Shown here piece by piece: positions 1-12,600 of a stretch of 64,000 nucleotides of DNA. Made by a program: the position numbers and the translations under genes. This DNA comes from Leptasterias polaris (lineage: Eukaryota > Echinodermata > Asteroidea > Forcipulatida > Asteriidae). The notes below the pieces were generated by a model. That model searched no databases. It worked only from the letters and a program-made list of their open reading frames with translations, and was not told where the DNA came from. The stretch covers positions 372,001 to 436,000 of the forward strand of contig JAZGTN010000047.1 of the NCBI GenBank assembly GCA_037783415.1, in the 5' to 3' direction. The first letter of the stretch is position 1; each line of letters begins with the position of its first letter.

Positions 1-313
1 AACTAGGGGTGTTCGAACATAGAGGTGTCCGAACTAGGGGTGTCCGAACTAGGGGTGTTCGAACATAGGGGTGTCCGAACATAGGGGTGTCCGAACTAGG
101 GGTGTTCGAACATAGGGGTGTCCGAACTAGGGGTGTCCGAACTAGGGGTGTTCGAACATAGGGGTGTTCGAACATAGGGGTGTCCGAACATAGGGGTGTC
201 CGAACTAGGGGTGTTCGAACATAGGGGTGTCCGAACATAGGGGTGTCCGAACATAGGGGTGTCCGAACATAGGGGTGTCCGAACTAGGGGTGTTCGAACA
301 TAGGGGTGTCCGA
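1..313. repeat. 15/16-bp minisatellite in ferritin-1 intron
   Basis: About 20 units of two alternating types, GAACTAGGGGTGTCC (15 bp) and GAACATAGGGGTGTCC (16 bp), with C/T variation at the penultimate base. The array runs off the left edge, so its full length is unknown. It ends about 85 bp before the acceptor of the ferritin-1 last exon, so it lies in that gene's last intron. The reverse-strand reading frame across it (96-341) is a repeat artefact. Confidence 0.95.
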
Positions 314-396
314 ATATAAAGCAGTTATCAATTTCGGCCATCCTGCAAATCCAACATCTTTAATTTTCTTTTTTACTCTATAATATTCTGTTCTAG

Positions 397-537
397 ATGG
401 GAGACTTTGTTGAAGACAACTTCTTAGACGAGCAAGTTCAAGCCATCAAGGAGTTGGGTGACTACTTAACCCAACTATCTCGAGTCGGAACAGGCCTTGG
501 TGAATTTATATTTGACCACGAGACACTAGGAAAGTAA
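397..537 (+). CDS. FTH1-like: Ferritin-1, last coding exon (gene partial, upstream exons outside window)
   Basis: Encodes the final 46 residues of a ferritin, the iron-storage nanocage subunit. A pyrimidine-rich acceptor ending TTCTAG precedes an in-phase ATG that is internal, not a start, at exactly the phase-0 intron position used in the complete ferritin at 22753. About 30 of 46 residues match that paralogue, including EQV-AIKELGD, whose Gln corresponds to human H-ferritin Gln141, and the GLGE tail. The Asp and Glu of the three-fold channel are kept (GDF-VE), but the usual Cys before them is Gly and the His two after that Glu is Asn. The stop is TAA. No exon encoding helices A-C is in the window, so whether this paralogue keeps the ferroxidase site cannot be judged. 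A retrocopy is ruled out by the retained intron. The open frame is intact, so a pseudogene is possible but not indicated. Confidence 0.9.
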   Translation: MGDFVEDNFLDEQVQAIKELGDYLTQLSRVGTGLGEFIFDHETLGK

Positions 538-1564
538 AGAAACCAGTGTACTAGGAAAATACGGGCATTTAAACTTCGGTGTTTGCACTGTATGTATATT
601 TGCAATTTAGTTAACTTATGTGTTTATTGTTTCAGTCCAACATGATCATTTAGATGTGTTTCTTCGCAGCAACTGAAAGTTTTTGTAGCCTATATCCTAA
701 CCAAGTACCTCGGACCTTTTTAACCAACACTAAATAACATACAAATGAAAAGTTGATTTTTGTGCAGGAAACAATTGACTCCACATGTTGTCTTCATAAG
801 CACAGCAATCCTGTGGCATTTAGCCGTGAACTCTAACCCACTTGCCTGCACGCATGCCACACTGGCCATCACATAAAAAACGTGCCGCCAATCCTTCATT
901 ATTATGTTGTGTTGTGACAGCCAGCAGACACCCACAGCAGTAACTTGGTTAGAGTTCATAATTCCATGTACAGTCACAGGCCTGCTTTGACCATGACAAT
1001 CGGTCTCCCTTTAAATTGTAGTAAGAACACAAAATGAGTTTGAACTTCTCGGGTAGAGGGGTATTGTAAAAAAGAAATACTGAAATAGGGTTCAGAATAG
1101 GCCTAATTGTCAAACCTTTCCACAATCAGTCCTTTTGTGCTATATTAATTCATTGCTAAGCGCTCGTTAGCAGGAAATATAACTGCTTAGCACAAAACTA
1201 TAAGCATCTTGATTCAGTGTTCAGCAGATATGCTTGATTGTTGCTCAAGTAAGCACGTAAGTCTTTAAGACATGAACTGAGACAAATACCCTTCAACCAA
1301 AGAGACCCAGCGCTTCATTTCAAAGTACTAATTATGTATGGATGAATTGTATTCAACATTATTATTTTGTTCTTTTATGACGTCTGTACATGTATAATTC
1401 GACCCAAATTAGTTATTTTCTTTAAAATATTGACATATTGGACAAACTTCTCAGGACATTTTAATTGAATACCTTTAATTACCGTCTTTCACTAAAGTAA
1501 ATTTGTACAAAATAACTTGACAAACAAATGAAAAAAAATGGTGCTCAGAAACTAACATTCCTTT
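538..1564. other. 3' flank of ferritin-1, no gene seen
   Basis: AT-rich sequence after the ferritin-1 stop. It must hold the 3' UTR, but I found no AATAAA close downstream. Around 1140-1215 there are short GCTTAGCA-like words resembling the ends of the element at 56736. No open frame looks coding. Confidence 0.5.
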
Positions 1565-1567
1565 GAG

Positions 1568-1880
1568 GGTTAGACCCCTCTTGCCTGAGGGTACATGTAT
1601 GACCCCTCTTGCCTGAGGGTACATGTATGACCCCTCTTGCCTGAGGGTATGACCCCTCTTGCCTGAGGGTATGACCCCTCTTGCCTGAGGGTAAGACCCC
1701 TCTTGCCTGAGGGTAAGACCCCTCTTCCCCTGAGGGTCCCCTCTTCCCCTGAGGGTAACATCCCTCTTGCCTGAGGGTAAGACCCCTCTTGCCTGAGGGT
1801 AAGTCCCCCTTCCCCTGAGGGTCCCCTCTTCCCCTGAGGGTATGACCCCTCTTGCCTGAGGGTAAGACCCCTCTTGCCTT
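1568..1880. repeat. 22-bp minisatellite
   Basis: About 14 units of a sequence like ACCCCTCTTGCCTGAGGGTA, with 4-bp insertions (CATG) in the first units and shorter CCCCTCTTCCCCTGAGGGT variants in the middle. Each unit holds the small palindrome CCCTC-GAGGG. Long frames on the - strand (1545-1902) come only from the periodicity. Confidence 0.93.
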
Positions 1881-2351
1881 GGTCATGGACCGTAAGCTGC
1901 AATCCTCAACAGAGGATGGGTTATATACTGCCTTCTTCCTACCTCCATGCTTTTACCAAAGAAGGTGCCTGTAAGTCTAATTAATTGAAGCGTAAGGTTG
2001 TCTGATGTTAATTAAACAGGTGTGATATTTAATAGATGTCAATTTTGCATTGTGATAAAGAATATTGTTTTAGTTTTACCCGTACACTGATGTGTGTTTC
2101 CTGAGTCCTGTTAAAAAATATCCACAGGCATATCACTTGGGATGGATTTGAATGCATGACCTTTGCCATCCTAGGCATAATATTCTTCCTGTAATCGGGT
2201 TTCAGATTTTTAATGCCATCAGAAAAAGTCAGGAAGATTGTTATTGAAAAGCCTATAAAAGCCTACATCATTGTAGTTTAGGCAAGTCCTTATACTAAAT
2301 TCATTAAAGTTTTCCCAATTTCTTTACTGGTCAATAATCATGCCTGGTTAA
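1881..2351. other. Intergenic, nothing recognised
   Basis: Unique-looking AT-rich sequence between a minisatellite and a TTAA element. No gene, RNA or repeat seen. Confidence 0.4.
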
Positions 2352-2718
2352 AGGCACTTGACACGTTTGGTAATTTATCAAAATATATATTAGCATAAAA
2401 ACTTACTTGGTAACGAGCAACGGAGAGCTGTTGATAGTATAAAACATTGTGAGAAACGACTTCCTCTGAAGTAACGTAGTTTTTGAGAAAAAGGTAATTT
2501 CTCCTTAAAATGTTTGAATCTGAAAAAGACTTCAGGCCTGAAGCCTTTTTCAGGCATCTGAAAGCACACACATTTGTGTAACAAGGGTGTTTTTTCTTTC
2601 ATTATGTTCTTGCAACTTAGATGACCAATTGAGCCAAAATTTTCACAGGTTTGTTACTAAATGCATACACCAAGTGAGAATACTGGCCTTTGACAATTAC
2701 CAAACATGTCCAGTTTCT
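2352..2718 (+). mobile_element. TTAA element, family A
   Basis: Flanked by TTAA on both sides, with inverted ends AGGCACTTGACACGTTTGG / CCAAACATGTCCAG. The interior matches the copies at 29410, 33841 and 36035. There is no coding capacity, so it is non-autonomous (a MITE). TTAA targets are typical of piggyBac-type transposases; that assignment is inference. The - strand frames 2338-2602 are inside it. Confidence 0.85.
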
Positions 2719-2746
2719 TTAAGGTAATTTATAAATTCTCTTATGT

Positions 2747-3112
2747 AAGGTATTTGACAGGATTGGTGAGGATAAAAATATCAAATTGTTGAATTTACTG
2801 AAAACTTACTGATCATGAAGTTCATACTAGAAATATTTCTTTTGTGAAATATTTCCCTCTGAAATGAAGTCATACTCGAGAAAACTTTACTAAAAACCTA
2901 AAAATGCAACAGCTGGTTTCAGTTGTTACAACCAAAATTAAGGACAATGTGTTTACACGCTGAAAAATGTGCGTGGTTTTTCACTATTTTCTCCTGACTC
3001 ACACAACTGATACGCCCACATTTTCACAGGTTTTGTATTTCATGTATTATGGTTGAGCACACACAAAACATGACACTGACTATTTGTTCAGCTCTACCAA
3101 TCCTGCATAAAA
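2747..3112 (+). mobile_element. TTAA element, family C
   Basis: Ends AGGTATTTGACAGGATTGG and CCAATCCTGCATAAAACCCT are imperfect inverted repeats. The whole length matches the copy at 61922-62288, and its right quarter matches 29185-29292. The flanking TTAA has decayed here. Confidence 0.75.
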
Positions 3113-3116
3113 CCCT

Positions 3117-3358
3117 ATAGATAGTTCCCAGTAGACGCCATCTTTACGGGCAAATCGCATTTTGGCTTGCAGGCGCGTCAAGCGCTCAAATTATTAACGC
3201 AGCCGCGTCATTCACTAACCAATCATGCAATGAGTTTGGTGAAATGTCCGCGTCCGTGCTGCACGCCGTTTTCACGCGTAACGCATGACTGTGTGTTCCA
3301 AATTGCCCGTAAAGATGGCCGACTTACGTCATACTGCAACCTATCTATAAGAATTACG
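3117..3358 (+). mobile_element. ATAGATAG-ended MITE, copy 1
   Basis: A GC-rich element with about 40-bp imperfect inverted ends, beginning ATAGATAG and ending CTATCTAT, each carrying CATCTTTACGGGCAA or its complement. Other copies are at 34698 (inverted), 54292 and 56095. It contains many CG dinucleotides. The frame at 3167-3397 is a by-product. Confidence 0.88.
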
Positions 3359-3384
3359 TCATTCCAAATTATAAGGTCTATGGG

Positions 3385-3646
3385 AAGTAAATCATAAGTT
3401 ATGTGTTTAGTTTATCATTGATTTTATGTTGATTGTTTCGTAGGTAAACAATGATTGAATAGTGGGCATTCAGATTTCAAGGTCCAAAGAAGTAAATACA
3501 AAGTTAGATCATTAAGTTTATCATTAGTTAAGTTGTTTTTTGTTTTGCAGATAAACGGTGATTTACTGTTTTCTTAAGGATAGTGGCCATTCAGATTTCA
3601 AAGTGTAAATAAATTTGTATTGAACAAAGAAAAAGAGTAAACACTA
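3385..3646 (+). repeat. Two degenerate ancestral repeat copies preceding the satellite
   Basis: Two diverged copies (about 3385-3489 and 3490-3646) share, in order: AAGTAAAT, a TTTAGTTTATCAT-like core, TTTTG(C/T)AGATAAAC, and CATTCAGATTTCAA(A/G)G. The core matches the unit of the adjacent satellite. A third copy is split by the satellite, its right half resuming at 19990. Confidence 0.75.
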
Positions 3647-6600
3647 TGTTAGTTTATTTAGTTTATCATGTTGTTAGTTTATTTAGTTTATCATGTTGTT
3701 AGTTTATTTAGTTTATCATGTTGTTAGTTTATTTAGTTTATCATGTTGTTAGTTTATTTAGTTTATCATGTTGTTAGTTTATTTAGTTTATCATGTTGTT
3801 AGTTTATTTAGTTTATCATGTTGTTAGTTTATTTAGTTTATCATGTTGTTAGTTTATTTAGTTTATCATGTTGTTAGTTTATTTAGTTTATCATGTTGTT
3901 AGTTTATTTAGTTTATCATGTTGTTAGTTTATTTAGTTTATCATGTTGTTAGTTTATTTAGTTTATCATGTTGTTAGTTTATTTAGTTTATCATGTTGTT
4001 AGTTTATTTAGTTTATCATGTTGTTAGTTTATTTAGTTTATCATGTTGTTAGTTTATTTAGTTTATCATGTTGTTAGTTTATTTAGTTTATCATGTTGTT
4101 AGTTTATTTAGTTTATCATGTTGTTAGTTTATTTAGTTTATCATGTTGTTAGTTTATTTAGTTTATCATGTTGTTAGTTTATTTAGTTTATCATGTTGTT
4201 AGTTTATTTAGTTTATCATGTTGTTAGTTTATTTAGTTTATCATGTTGTTAGTTTATTTAGTTTATCATGTTGTTAGTTTATTTAGTTTATCATGTTGTT
4301 AGTTTATTTAGTTTATCATGTTGTTAGTTTATTTAGTTTATCATGTTGTTAGTTTATTTAGTTTATCATGTTGTTAGTTTATTTAGTTTATCATGTTGTT
4401 AGTTTATTTAGTTTATCATGTTGTTAGTTTATTTAGTTTATCATGTTGTTAGTTTATTTAGTTTATCATGTTGTTAGTTTATTTAGTTTATCATGTTGTT
4501 AGTTTATTTAGTTTATCATGTTGTTAGTTTATTTAGTTTATCATGTTGTTAGTTTATTTAGTTTATCATGTTGTTAGTTTATTTAGTTTATCATGTTGTT
4601 AGTTTATTTAGTTTATCATGTTGTTAGTTTATTTAGTTTATCATGTTGTTAGTTTATTTAGTTTATCATGTTGTTAGTTTATTTAGTTTATCATGTTGTT
4701 AGTTTATTTAGTTTATCATGTTGTTAGTTTATTTAGTTTATCATGTTGTTAGTTTATTTAGTTTATCATGTTGTTAGTTTATTTAGTTTATCATGTTGTT
4801 AGTTTATTTAGTTTATCATGTTGTTAGTTTATTTAGTTTATCATGTTGTTAGTTTATTTAGTTTATCATGTTGTTAGTTTATTTAGTTTATCATGTTGTT
4901 AGTTTATTTAGTTTATCATGTTGTTAGTTTATTTAGTTTATCATGTTGTTAGTTTATTTAGTTTATCATGTTGTTAGTTTATTTAGTTTATCATGTTGTT
5001 AGTTTATTTAGTTTATCATGTTGTTAGTTTATTTAGTTTATCATGTTGTTAGTTTATTTAGTTTATCATGTTGTTAGTTTATTTAGTTTATCATGTTGTT
5101 AGTTTATTTAGTTTATCATGTTGTTAGTTTATTTAGTTTATCATGTTGTTAGTTTATTTAGTTTATCATGTTGTTAGTTTATTTAGTTTATCATGTTGTT
5201 AGTTTATTTAGTTTATCATGTTGTTAGTTTATTTAGTTTATCATGTTGTTAGTTTATTTAGTTTATCATGTTGTTAGTTTATTTAGTTTATCATGTTGTT
5301 AGTTTATTTAGTTTATCATGTTGTTAGTTTATTTAGTTTATCATGTTGTTAGTTTATTTAGTTTATCATGTTGTTAGTTTATTTAGTTTATCATGTTGTT
5401 AGTTTATTTAGTTTATCATGTTGTTAGTTTATTTAGTTTATCATGTTGTTAGTTTATTTAGTTTATCATGTTGTTAGTTTATTTAGTTTATCATGTTGTT
5501 AGTTTATTTAGTTTATCATGTTGTTAGTTTATTTAGTTTATCATGTTGTTAGTTTATTTAGTTTATCATGTTGTTAGTTTATTTAGTTTATCATGTTGTT
5601 AGTTTATTTAGTTTATCATGTTGTTAGTTTATTTAGTTTATCATGTTGTTAGTTTATTTAGTTTATCATGTTGTTAGTTTATTTAGTTTATCATGTTGTT
5701 AGTTTATTTAGTTTATCATGTTGTTAGTTTATTTAGTTTATCATGTTGTTAGTTTATTTAGTTTATCATGTTGTTAGTTTATTTAGTTTATCATGTTGTT
5801 AGTTTATTTAGTTTATCATGTTGTTAGTTTATTTAGTTTATCATGTTGTTAGTTTATTTAGTTTATCATGTTGTTAGTTTATTTAGTTTATCATGTTGTT
5901 AGTTTATTTAGTTTATCATGTTGTTAGTTTATTTAGTTTATCATGTTGTTAGTTTATTTAGTTTATCATGTTGTTAGTTTATTTAGTTTATCATGTTGTT
6001 AGTTTATTTAGTTTATCATGTTGTTAGTTTATTTAGTTTATCATGTTGTTAGTTTATTTAGTTTATCATGTTGTTAGTTTATTTAGTTTATCATGTTGTT
6101 AGTTTATTTAGTTTATCATGTTGTTAGTTTATTTAGTTTATCATGTTGTTAGTTTATTTAGTTTATCATGTTGTTAGTTTATTTAGTTTATCATGTTGTT
6201 AGTTTATTTAGTTTATCATGTTGTTAGTTTATTTAGTTTATCATGTTGTTAGTTTATTTAGTTTATCATGTTGTTAGTTTATTTAGTTTATCATGTTGTT
6301 AGTTTATTTAGTTTATCATGTTGTTAGTTTATTTAGTTTATCATGTTGTTAGTTTATTTAGTTTATCATGTTGTTAGTTTATTTAGTTTATCATGTTGTT
6401 AGTTTATTTAGTTTATCATGTTGTTAGTTTATTTAGTTTATCATGTTGTTAGTTTATTTAGTTTATCATGTTGTTAGTTTATTTAGTTTATCATGTTGTT
6501 AGTTTATTTAGTTTATCATGTTGTTAGTTTATTTAGTTTATCATGTTGTTAGTTTATTTAGTTTATCATGTTGTTAGTTTATTTAGTTTATCATGTTGTT

Positions 6601-9600
6601 AGTTTATTTAGTTTATCATGTTGTTAGTTTATTTAGTTTATCATGTTGTTAGTTTATTTAGTTTATCATGTTGTTAGTTTATTTAGTTTATCATGTTGTT
6701 AGTTTATTTAGTTTATCATGTTGTTAGTTTATTTAGTTTATCATGTTGTTAGTTTATTTAGTTTATCATGTTGTTAGTTTATTTAGTTTATCATGTTGTT
6801 AGTTTATTTAGTTTATCATGTTGTTAGTTTATTTAGTTTATCATGTTGTTAGTTTATTTAGTTTATCATGTTGTTAGTTTATTTAGTTTATCATGTTGTT
6901 AGTTTATTTAGTTTATCATGTTGTTAGTTTATTTAGTTTATCATGTTGTTAGTTTATTTAGTTTATCATGTTGTTAGTTTATTTAGTTTATCATGTTGTT
7001 AGTTTATTTAGTTTATCATGTTGTTAGTTTATTTAGTTTATCATGTTGTTAGTTTATTTAGTTTATCATGTTGTTAGTTTATTTAGTTTATCATGTTGTT
7101 AGTTTATTTAGTTTATCATGTTGTTAGTTTATTTAGTTTATCATGTTGTTAGTTTATTTAGTTTATCATGTTGTTAGTTTATTTAGTTTATCATGTTGTT
7201 AGTTTATTTAGTTTATCATGTTGTTAGTTTATTTAGTTTATCATGTTGTTAGTTTATTTAGTTTATCATGTTGTTAGTTTATTTAGTTTATCATGTTGTT
7301 AGTTTATTTAGTTTATCATGTTGTTAGTTTATTTAGTTTATCATGTTGTTAGTTTATTTAGTTTATCATGTTGTTAGTTTATTTAGTTTATCATGTTGTT
7401 AGTTTATTTAGTTTATCATGTTGTTAGTTTATTTAGTTTATCATGTTGTTAGTTTATTTAGTTTATCATGTTGTTAGTTTATTTAGTTTATCATGTTGTT
7501 AGTTTATTTAGTTTATCATGTTGTTAGTTTATTTAGTTTATCATGTTGTTAGTTTATTTAGTTTATCATGTTGTTAGTTTATTTAGTTTATCATGTTGTT
7601 AGTTTATTTAGTTTATCATGTTGTTAGTTTATTTAGTTTATCATGTTGTTAGTTTATTTAGTTTATCATGTTGTTAGTTTATTTAGTTTATCATGTTGTT
7701 AGTTTATTTAGTTTATCATGTTGTTAGTTTATTTAGTTTATCATGTTGTTAGTTTATTTAGTTTATCATGTTGTTAGTTTATTTAGTTTATCATGTTGTT
7801 AGTTTATTTAGTTTATCATGTTGTTAGTTTATTTAGTTTATCATGTTGTTAGTTTATTTAGTTTATCATGTTGTTAGTTTATTTAGTTTATCATGTTGTT
7901 AGTTTATTTAGTTTATCATGTTGTTAGTTTATTTAGTTTATCATGTTGTTAGTTTATTTAGTTTATCATGTTGTTAGTTTATTTAGTTTATCATGTTGTT
8001 AGTTTATTTAGTTTATCATGTTGTTAGTTTATTTAGTTTATCATGTTGTTAGTTTATTTAGTTTATCATGTTGTTAGTTTATTTAGTTTATCATGTTGTT
8101 AGTTTATTTAGTTTATCATGTTGTTAGTTTATTTAGTTTATCATGTTGTTAGTTTATTTAGTTTATCATGTTGTTAGTTTATTTAGTTTATCATGTTGTT
8201 AGTTTATTTAGTTTATCATGTTGTTAGTTTATTTAGTTTATCATGTTGTTAGTTTATTTAGTTTATCATGTTGTTAGTTTATTTAGTTTATCATGTTGTT
8301 AGTTTATTTAGTTTATCATGTTGTTAGTTTATTTAGTTTATCATGTTGTTAGTTTATTTAGTTTATCATGTTGTTAGTTTATTTAGTTTATCATGTTGTT
8401 AGTTTATTTAGTTTATCATGTTGTTAGTTTATTTAGTTTATCATGTTGTTAGTTTATTTAGTTTATCATGTTGTTAGTTTATTTAGTTTATCATGTTGTT
8501 AGTTTATTTAGTTTATCATGTTGTTAGTTTATTTAGTTTATCATGTTGTTAGTTTATTTAGTTTATCATGTTGTTAGTTTATTTAGTTTATCATGTTGTT
8601 AGTTTATTTAGTTTATCATGTTGTTAGTTTATTTAGTTTATCATGTTGTTAGTTTATTTAGTTTATCATGTTGTTAGTTTATTTAGTTTATCATGTTGTT
8701 AGTTTATTTAGTTTATCATGTTGTTAGTTTATTTAGTTTATCATGTTGTTAGTTTATTTAGTTTATCATGTTGTTAGTTTATTTAGTTTATCATGTTGTT
8801 AGTTTATTTAGTTTATCATGTTGTTAGTTTATTTAGTTTATCATGTTGTTAGTTTATTTAGTTTATCATGTTGTTAGTTTATTTAGTTTATCATGTTGTT
8901 AGTTTATTTAGTTTATCATGTTGTTAGTTTATTTAGTTTATCATGTTGTTAGTTTATTTAGTTTATCATGTTGTTAGTTTATTTAGTTTATCATGTTGTT
9001 AGTTTATTTAGTTTATCATGTTGTTAGTTTATTTAGTTTATCATGTTGTTAGTTTATTTAGTTTATCATGTTGTTAGTTTATTTAGTTTATCATGTTGTT
9101 AGTTTATTTAGTTTATCATGTTGTTAGTTTATTTAGTTTATCATGTTGTTAGTTTATTTAGTTTATCATGTTGTTAGTTTATTTAGTTTATCATGTTGTT
9201 AGTTTATTTAGTTTATCATGTTGTTAGTTTATTTAGTTTATCATGTTGTTAGTTTATTTAGTTTATCATGTTGTTAGTTTATTTAGTTTATCATGTTGTT
9301 AGTTTGTTTAGTTTATCATGTTGTTAGTTTATTTAGTTTATCATGTTGTTAGTTTATTTAGTTTATCATGTTGTTAGTTTATTTAGTTTATCATGTTGTT
9401 AGTTTATTTAGTTTATCATGTTGTTAGTTTATTTAGTTTATCATGTTGTTAGTTTATTTAGTTTATCATGTTGTTAGTTTATTTAGTTTATCATGTTGTT
9501 AGTTTATTTAGTTTATCATGTTGTTAGTTTATTTAGTTTATCATGTTGTTAGTTTATTTAGTTTATCATGTTGTTAGTTTATTTAGTTTATCATGTTGTT

Positions 9601-12600
9601 AGTTTATTTAGTTTATCATGTTGTTAGTTTATTTAGTTTATCATGTTGTTAGTTTATTTAGTTTATCATGTTGTTAGTTTATTTAGTTTATCATGTTGTT
9701 AGTTTATTTAGTTTATCATGTTGTTAGTTTATTTAGTTTATCATGTTGTTAGTTTATTTAGTTTATCATGTTGTTAGTTTATTTAGTTTATCATGTTGTT
9801 AGTTTATTTAGTTTATCATGTTGTTAGTTTATTTAGTTTATCATGTTGTTAGTTTATTTAGTTTATCATGTTGTTAGTTTATTTAGTTTATCATGTTGTT
9901 AGTTTATTTAGTTTATCATGTTGTTAGTTTATTTAGTTTATCATGTTGTTAGTTTATTTAGTTTATCATGTTGTTAGTTTATTTAGTTTATCATGTTGTT
10001 AGTTTATTTAGTTTATCATGTTGTTAGTTTATTTAGTTTATCATGTTGTTAGTTTATTTAGTTTATCATGTTGTTAGTTTATTTAGTTTATCATGTTGTT
10101 AGTTTATTTAGTTTATCATGTTGTTAGTTTATTTAGTTTATCATGTTGTTAGTTTATTTAGTTTATCATGTTGTTAGTTTATTTAGTTTATCATGTTGTT
10201 AGTTTATTTAGTTTATCATGTTGTTAGTTTATTTAGTTTATCATGTTGTTAGTTTATTTAGTTTATCATGTTGTTAGTTTATTTAGTTTATCATGTTGTT
10301 AGTTTATTTAGTTTATCATGTTGTTAGTTTATTTAGTTTATCATGTTGTTAGTTTATTTAGTTTATCATGTTGTTAGTTTATTTAGTTTATCATGTTGTT
10401 AGTTTATTTAGTTTATCATGTTGTTAGTTTATTTAGTTTATCATGTTGTTAGTTTATTTAGTTTATCATGTTGTTAGTTTATTTAGTTTATCATGTTGTT
10501 AGTTTATTTAGTTTATCATGTTGTTAGTTTATTTAGTTTATCATGTTGTTAGTTTATTTAGTTTATCATGTTGTTAGTTTATTTAGTTTATCATGTTGTT
10601 AGTTTATTTAGTTTATCATGTTGTTAGTTTATTTAGTTTATCATGTTGTTAGTTTATTTAGTTTATCATGTTGTTAGTTTATTTAGTTTATCATGTTGTT
10701 AGTTTATTTAGTTTATCATGTTGTTAGTTTATTTAGTTTATCATGTTGTTAGTTTATTTAGTTTATCATGTTGTTAGTTTATTTAGTTTATCATGTTGTT
10801 AGTTTATTTAGTTTATCATGTTGTTAGTTTATTTAGTTTATCATGTTGTTAGTTTATTTAGTTTATCATGTTGTTAGTTTATTTAGTTTATCATGTTGTT
10901 AGTTTATTTAGTTTATCATGTTGTTAGTTTATTTAGTTTATCATGTTGTTAGTTTATTTAGTTTATCATGTTGTTAGTTTATTTAGTTTATCATGTTGTT
11001 AGTTTATTTAGTTTATCATGTTGTTAGTTTATTTAGTTTATCATGTTGTTAGTTTATTTAGTTTATCATGTTGTTAGTTTATTTAGTTTATCATGTTGTT
11101 AGTTTATTTAGTTTATCATGTTGTTAGTTTATTTAGTTTATCATGTTGTTAGTTTATTTAGTTTATCATGTTGTTAGTTTATTTAGTTTATCATGTTGTT
11201 AGTTTATTTAGTTTATCATGTTGTTAGTTTATTTAGTTTATCATGTTGTTAGTTTATTTAGTTTATCATGTTGTTAGTTTATTTAGTTTATCATGTTGTT
11301 AGTTTATTTAGTTTATCATGTTGTTAGTTTATTTAGTTTATCATGTTGTTAGTTTATTTAGTTTATCATGTTGTTAGTTTATTTAGTTTATCATGTTGTT
11401 AGTTTATTTAGTTTATCATGTTGTTAGTTTATTTAGTTTATCATGTTGTTAGTTTATTTAGTTTATCATGTTGTTAGTTTATTTAGTTTATCATGTTGTT
11501 AGTTTATTTAGTTTATCATGTTGTTAGTTTATTTAGTTTATCATGTTGTTAGTTTATTTAGTTTATCATGTTGTTAGTTTATTTAGTTTATCATGTTGTT
11601 AGTTTATTTAGTTTATCATGTTGTTAGTTTATTTAGTTTATCATGTTGTTAGTTTATTTAGTTTATCATGTTGTTAGTTTATTTAGTTTATCATGTTGTT
11701 AGTTTATTTAGTTTATCATGTTGTTAGTTTATTTAGTTTATCATGTTGTTAGTTTATTTAGTTTATCATGTTGTTAGTTTATTTAGTTTATCATGTTGTT
11801 AGTTTATTTAGTTTATCATGTTGTTAGTTTATTTAGTTTATCATGTTGTTAGTTTATTTAGTTTATCATGTTGTTAGTTTATTTAGTTTATCATGTTGTT
11901 AGTTTATTTAGTTTATCATGTTGTTAGTTTATTTAGTTTATCATGTTGTTAGTTTATTTAGTTTATCATGTTGTTAGTTTATTTAGTTTATCATGTTGTT
12001 AGTTTATTTAGTTTATCATGTTGTTAGTTTATTTAGTTTATCATGTTGTTAGTTTATTTAGTTTATCATGTTGTTAGTTTATTTAGTTTATCATGTTGTT
12101 AGTTTATTTAGTTTATCATGTTGTTAGTTTATTTAGTTTATCATGTTGTTAGTTTATTTAGTTTATCATGTTGTTAGTTTATTTAGTTTATCATGTTGTT
12201 AGTTTATTTAGTTTATCATGTTGTTAGTTTATTTAGTTTATCATGTTGTTAGTTTATTTAGTTTATCATGTTGTTAGTTTATTTAGTTTATCATGTTGTT
12301 AGTTTATTTAGTTTATCATGTTGTTAGTTTATTTAGTTTATCATGTTGTTAGTTTATTTAGTTTATCATGTTGTTAGTTTATTTAGTTTATCATGTTGTT
12401 AGTTTATTTAGTTTATCATGTTGTTAGTTTATTTAGTTTATCATGTTGTTAGTTTATTTAGTTTATCATGTTGTTAGTTTATTTAGTTTATCATGTTGTT
12501 AGTTTATTTAGTTTATCATGTTGTTAGTTTATTTAGTTTATCATGTTGTTAGTTTATTTAGTTTATCATGTTGTTAGTTTATTTAGTTTATCATGTTGTT

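Noticed and set aside
397..537. Ferritin-1 as a processed pseudogene
   Set aside because: A good acceptor precedes the exon at the conserved phase-0 intron position and the frame is intact, so it is a spliced gene fragment at the window edge.
3167..3397. Short frames with CTPFSRVTHDCVFQ shared at 3167, 34647, 54361 and 56122
   Set aside because: They come from the four copies of the ATAGATAG-ended MITE, which read open by chance on both strands.
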